From Pengzhenrongella frigida (GTDB lineage: Bacteria > Actinomycetota > Actinomycetes > Actinomycetales > Cellulomonadaceae): a stretch of 64,000 nucleotides of DNA. The stretch lies in assembly GCF_004168625.1 (NCBI RefSeq), contig NZ_SDWW01000007.1, positions 1 through 64,000 on the forward strand. Direction: 5' to 3'. This document shows, one piece after another, positions 63,225-64,000 of the stretch. A model generated the notes under the pieces. The model made no database searches and had not been told where the DNA came from. It saw only the letters and a program-made list of their open reading frames with translations. Positions within the stretch are counted from its first letter, which is position 1, and each line of letters begins with the position of its first letter. The position numbers were made by a program, and so were the translations under genes.

Positions 63225-64000
63225 GTACTCGCGTCCTTGTCGTCACCTCGCGGCCGACCATCCGTGAGCAGGTCCGTGCCGTGCTCGCCGAGGCCGAGGG
63301 CATCGAGCTGGTCGAGATCGTCGAGGACGGCGCCGAGATCGTCTCGGCGCTCGACCGGGTCGGCTCCGTCGATGTCGTCCTCGTCGACGAGATGCTCGGC
63401 GACCGCAACGGGCTCGACGTGGCCCGCGAGGTCGGCCTGGCGCGTCCCCTCAGCGCCATCGTCCTGATGGCCTCGCACCCGACGTCCGAGATGCTCTCCG
63501 CAGCCATGGACGCGGGCGCTCGGTCGATCGTGGCTGCGCCGCCGTCGCTCGAAGAGGTCGGGTCCCGGATCGAGAGCGCGGCCGCGTGGTCGCGCTCCGC
63601 TCGTCGGCACGTCGCCTCGGACGTGATTCCCGCCGGCGAGGCCGGCCAGGTGATCGCCGTCGCCGGAGCGAAGGGGGGCGTCGGCACGACCCTGATCGCT
63701 CTCCTGCTGGCGCGCAGCCGGGCCGCGGACCGTTCCGTCTGCCTGGTCGACCTCGATCTGCAGACCGGTGACCTGGCTGCGTACTCCGGCATCCAGGTCC
63801 GCCGCAACATCGTCGACCTCGTGGAGGTCGCGGACGAGCTCAGCGGCCGCGCGATCGGTGAGACCACCTACGACATCGGCCACGGCCTGCGGCTGCTGCC
63901 CGCGCCCTCCGATGGTGAGCTCGGCGAGGACGTGACCGCCCGCGCGGCTCGGCTGATCATCGCGGCCCTGCGCTACCAGTACGACCTCGTCGTGGTGGAC
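63221..64000 (+). CDS. cpaE: CpaE-like pilus assembly ATPase, truncated by the right edge
   Basis: 260 codons visible and still open at 64000. N-terminal receiver-like domain (about 1-120; VLVVTSRPTIREQVRAVLAE, VDVVLVDEMLGDRNGLDVA) lacking the canonical acidic pair, followed by a MinD/ParA-type ATPase with the deviant Walker A AGAKGGVGTT (about 146-156) and CLVDLDLQTGDLAAYSG. Localises the Tad machine in other bacteria. Downstream cpaF/tadB/tadC genes are expected beyond the window. Confidence 0.88.
   Translation, partial: MSTRVLVVTSRPTIREQVRAVLAEAEGIELVEIVEDGAEIVSALDRVGSVDVVLVDEMLGDRNGLDVAREVGLARPLSAIVLMASHPTSEMLSAAMDAGARSIVAAPPSLEEVGSRIESAAAWSRSARRHVASDVIPAGEAGQVIAVAGAKGGVGTTLIALLLARSRAADRSVCLVDLDLQTGDLAAYSGIQVRRNIVDLVEVADELSGRAIGETTYDIGHGLRLLPAPSDGELGEDVTARAARLIIAALRYQYDLVVVD

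Overview
The window is very GC-rich, uses many GTG starts, chains genes with 4-bp ATGA/GTGA overlaps, and carries WhiB, BldM-type, CIRCE and F420 signatures. This points to a high-GC Gram-positive actinobacterium. Gene content (xfp-pta-ackA, HNH/DUF222 protein, Tad pilus genes, fused nnrE-nnrD) fits Micrococcales, probably a Cellulomonas-like genus. The genus is inference from gene order and recalled family resemblance; no search was run.

Layout. 1-1.6 kb: edge of a minus-strand gene and an F420-type oxidoreductase. 1.6-9.1 kb: cell wall/tRNA block nnr-alr-tsaE-tsaB-rimI-sseA, a divergent nitroreductase, then tsaD; TsaE, TsaB and TsaD make the t6A tRNA modification. 9.1-11.4 kb: a GCS2 ligase coupled to a methyltransferase. 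11.4-18 kb: CIRCE-controlled groES, whiB3/whiD, merR, bldM-like regulator, guaB, an exonuclease and guaB3. This order mirrors Mycobacterium and Streptomyces except that groEL1 is missing next to groES. 18-26 kb: gabD2-like dehydrogenase, two hairpins, and a tightly coupled phosphoketolase-acetate operon (xfp-pta-ackA) under a DosR-like box. 26-36 kb: SURF1, ArfB, an epimerase, an asymmetric ABC exporter pair, DUF3817-guaA-ppx and a glycosyltransferase.

36-43 kb: a small two-helix membrane protein preceded by two DosR-like boxes, then a PspC/toastrack envelope-stress island: two membrane proteins diverging from a PspC-histidine kinase, a LuxR response regulator and an anchored beta-propeller. 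43-52.5 kb: an assimilatory sulfate operon read leftwards, sir-cysH-cysD-cysN-ABC transporter (three genes)-siroheme synthase, followed by the seven-iron ferredoxin gene that could feed sulfite reductase. 52.5-58.4 kb: small membrane proteins, lipoproteins, an OmpA-domain protein and an HNH endonuclease. 58.5-64 kb: pcrA, DUF192, and the start of a Tad/Flp pilus cluster (zinc-ribbon protein, cpaB, cpaE-like) running off the right edge.

The most interesting signals are: (1) DosR-type dyads linking the phosphoketolase shunt and an uncharacterised membrane protein into one candidate hypoxia regulon; (2) two short ORFs with translational-coupling geometry; (3) a candidate leader upstream of sir; (4) repeated in-frame triplications of 15-bp units at gene ends; and (5) widespread TANNNT boxes 6-7 nt before start codons, which predict leaderless mRNAs.
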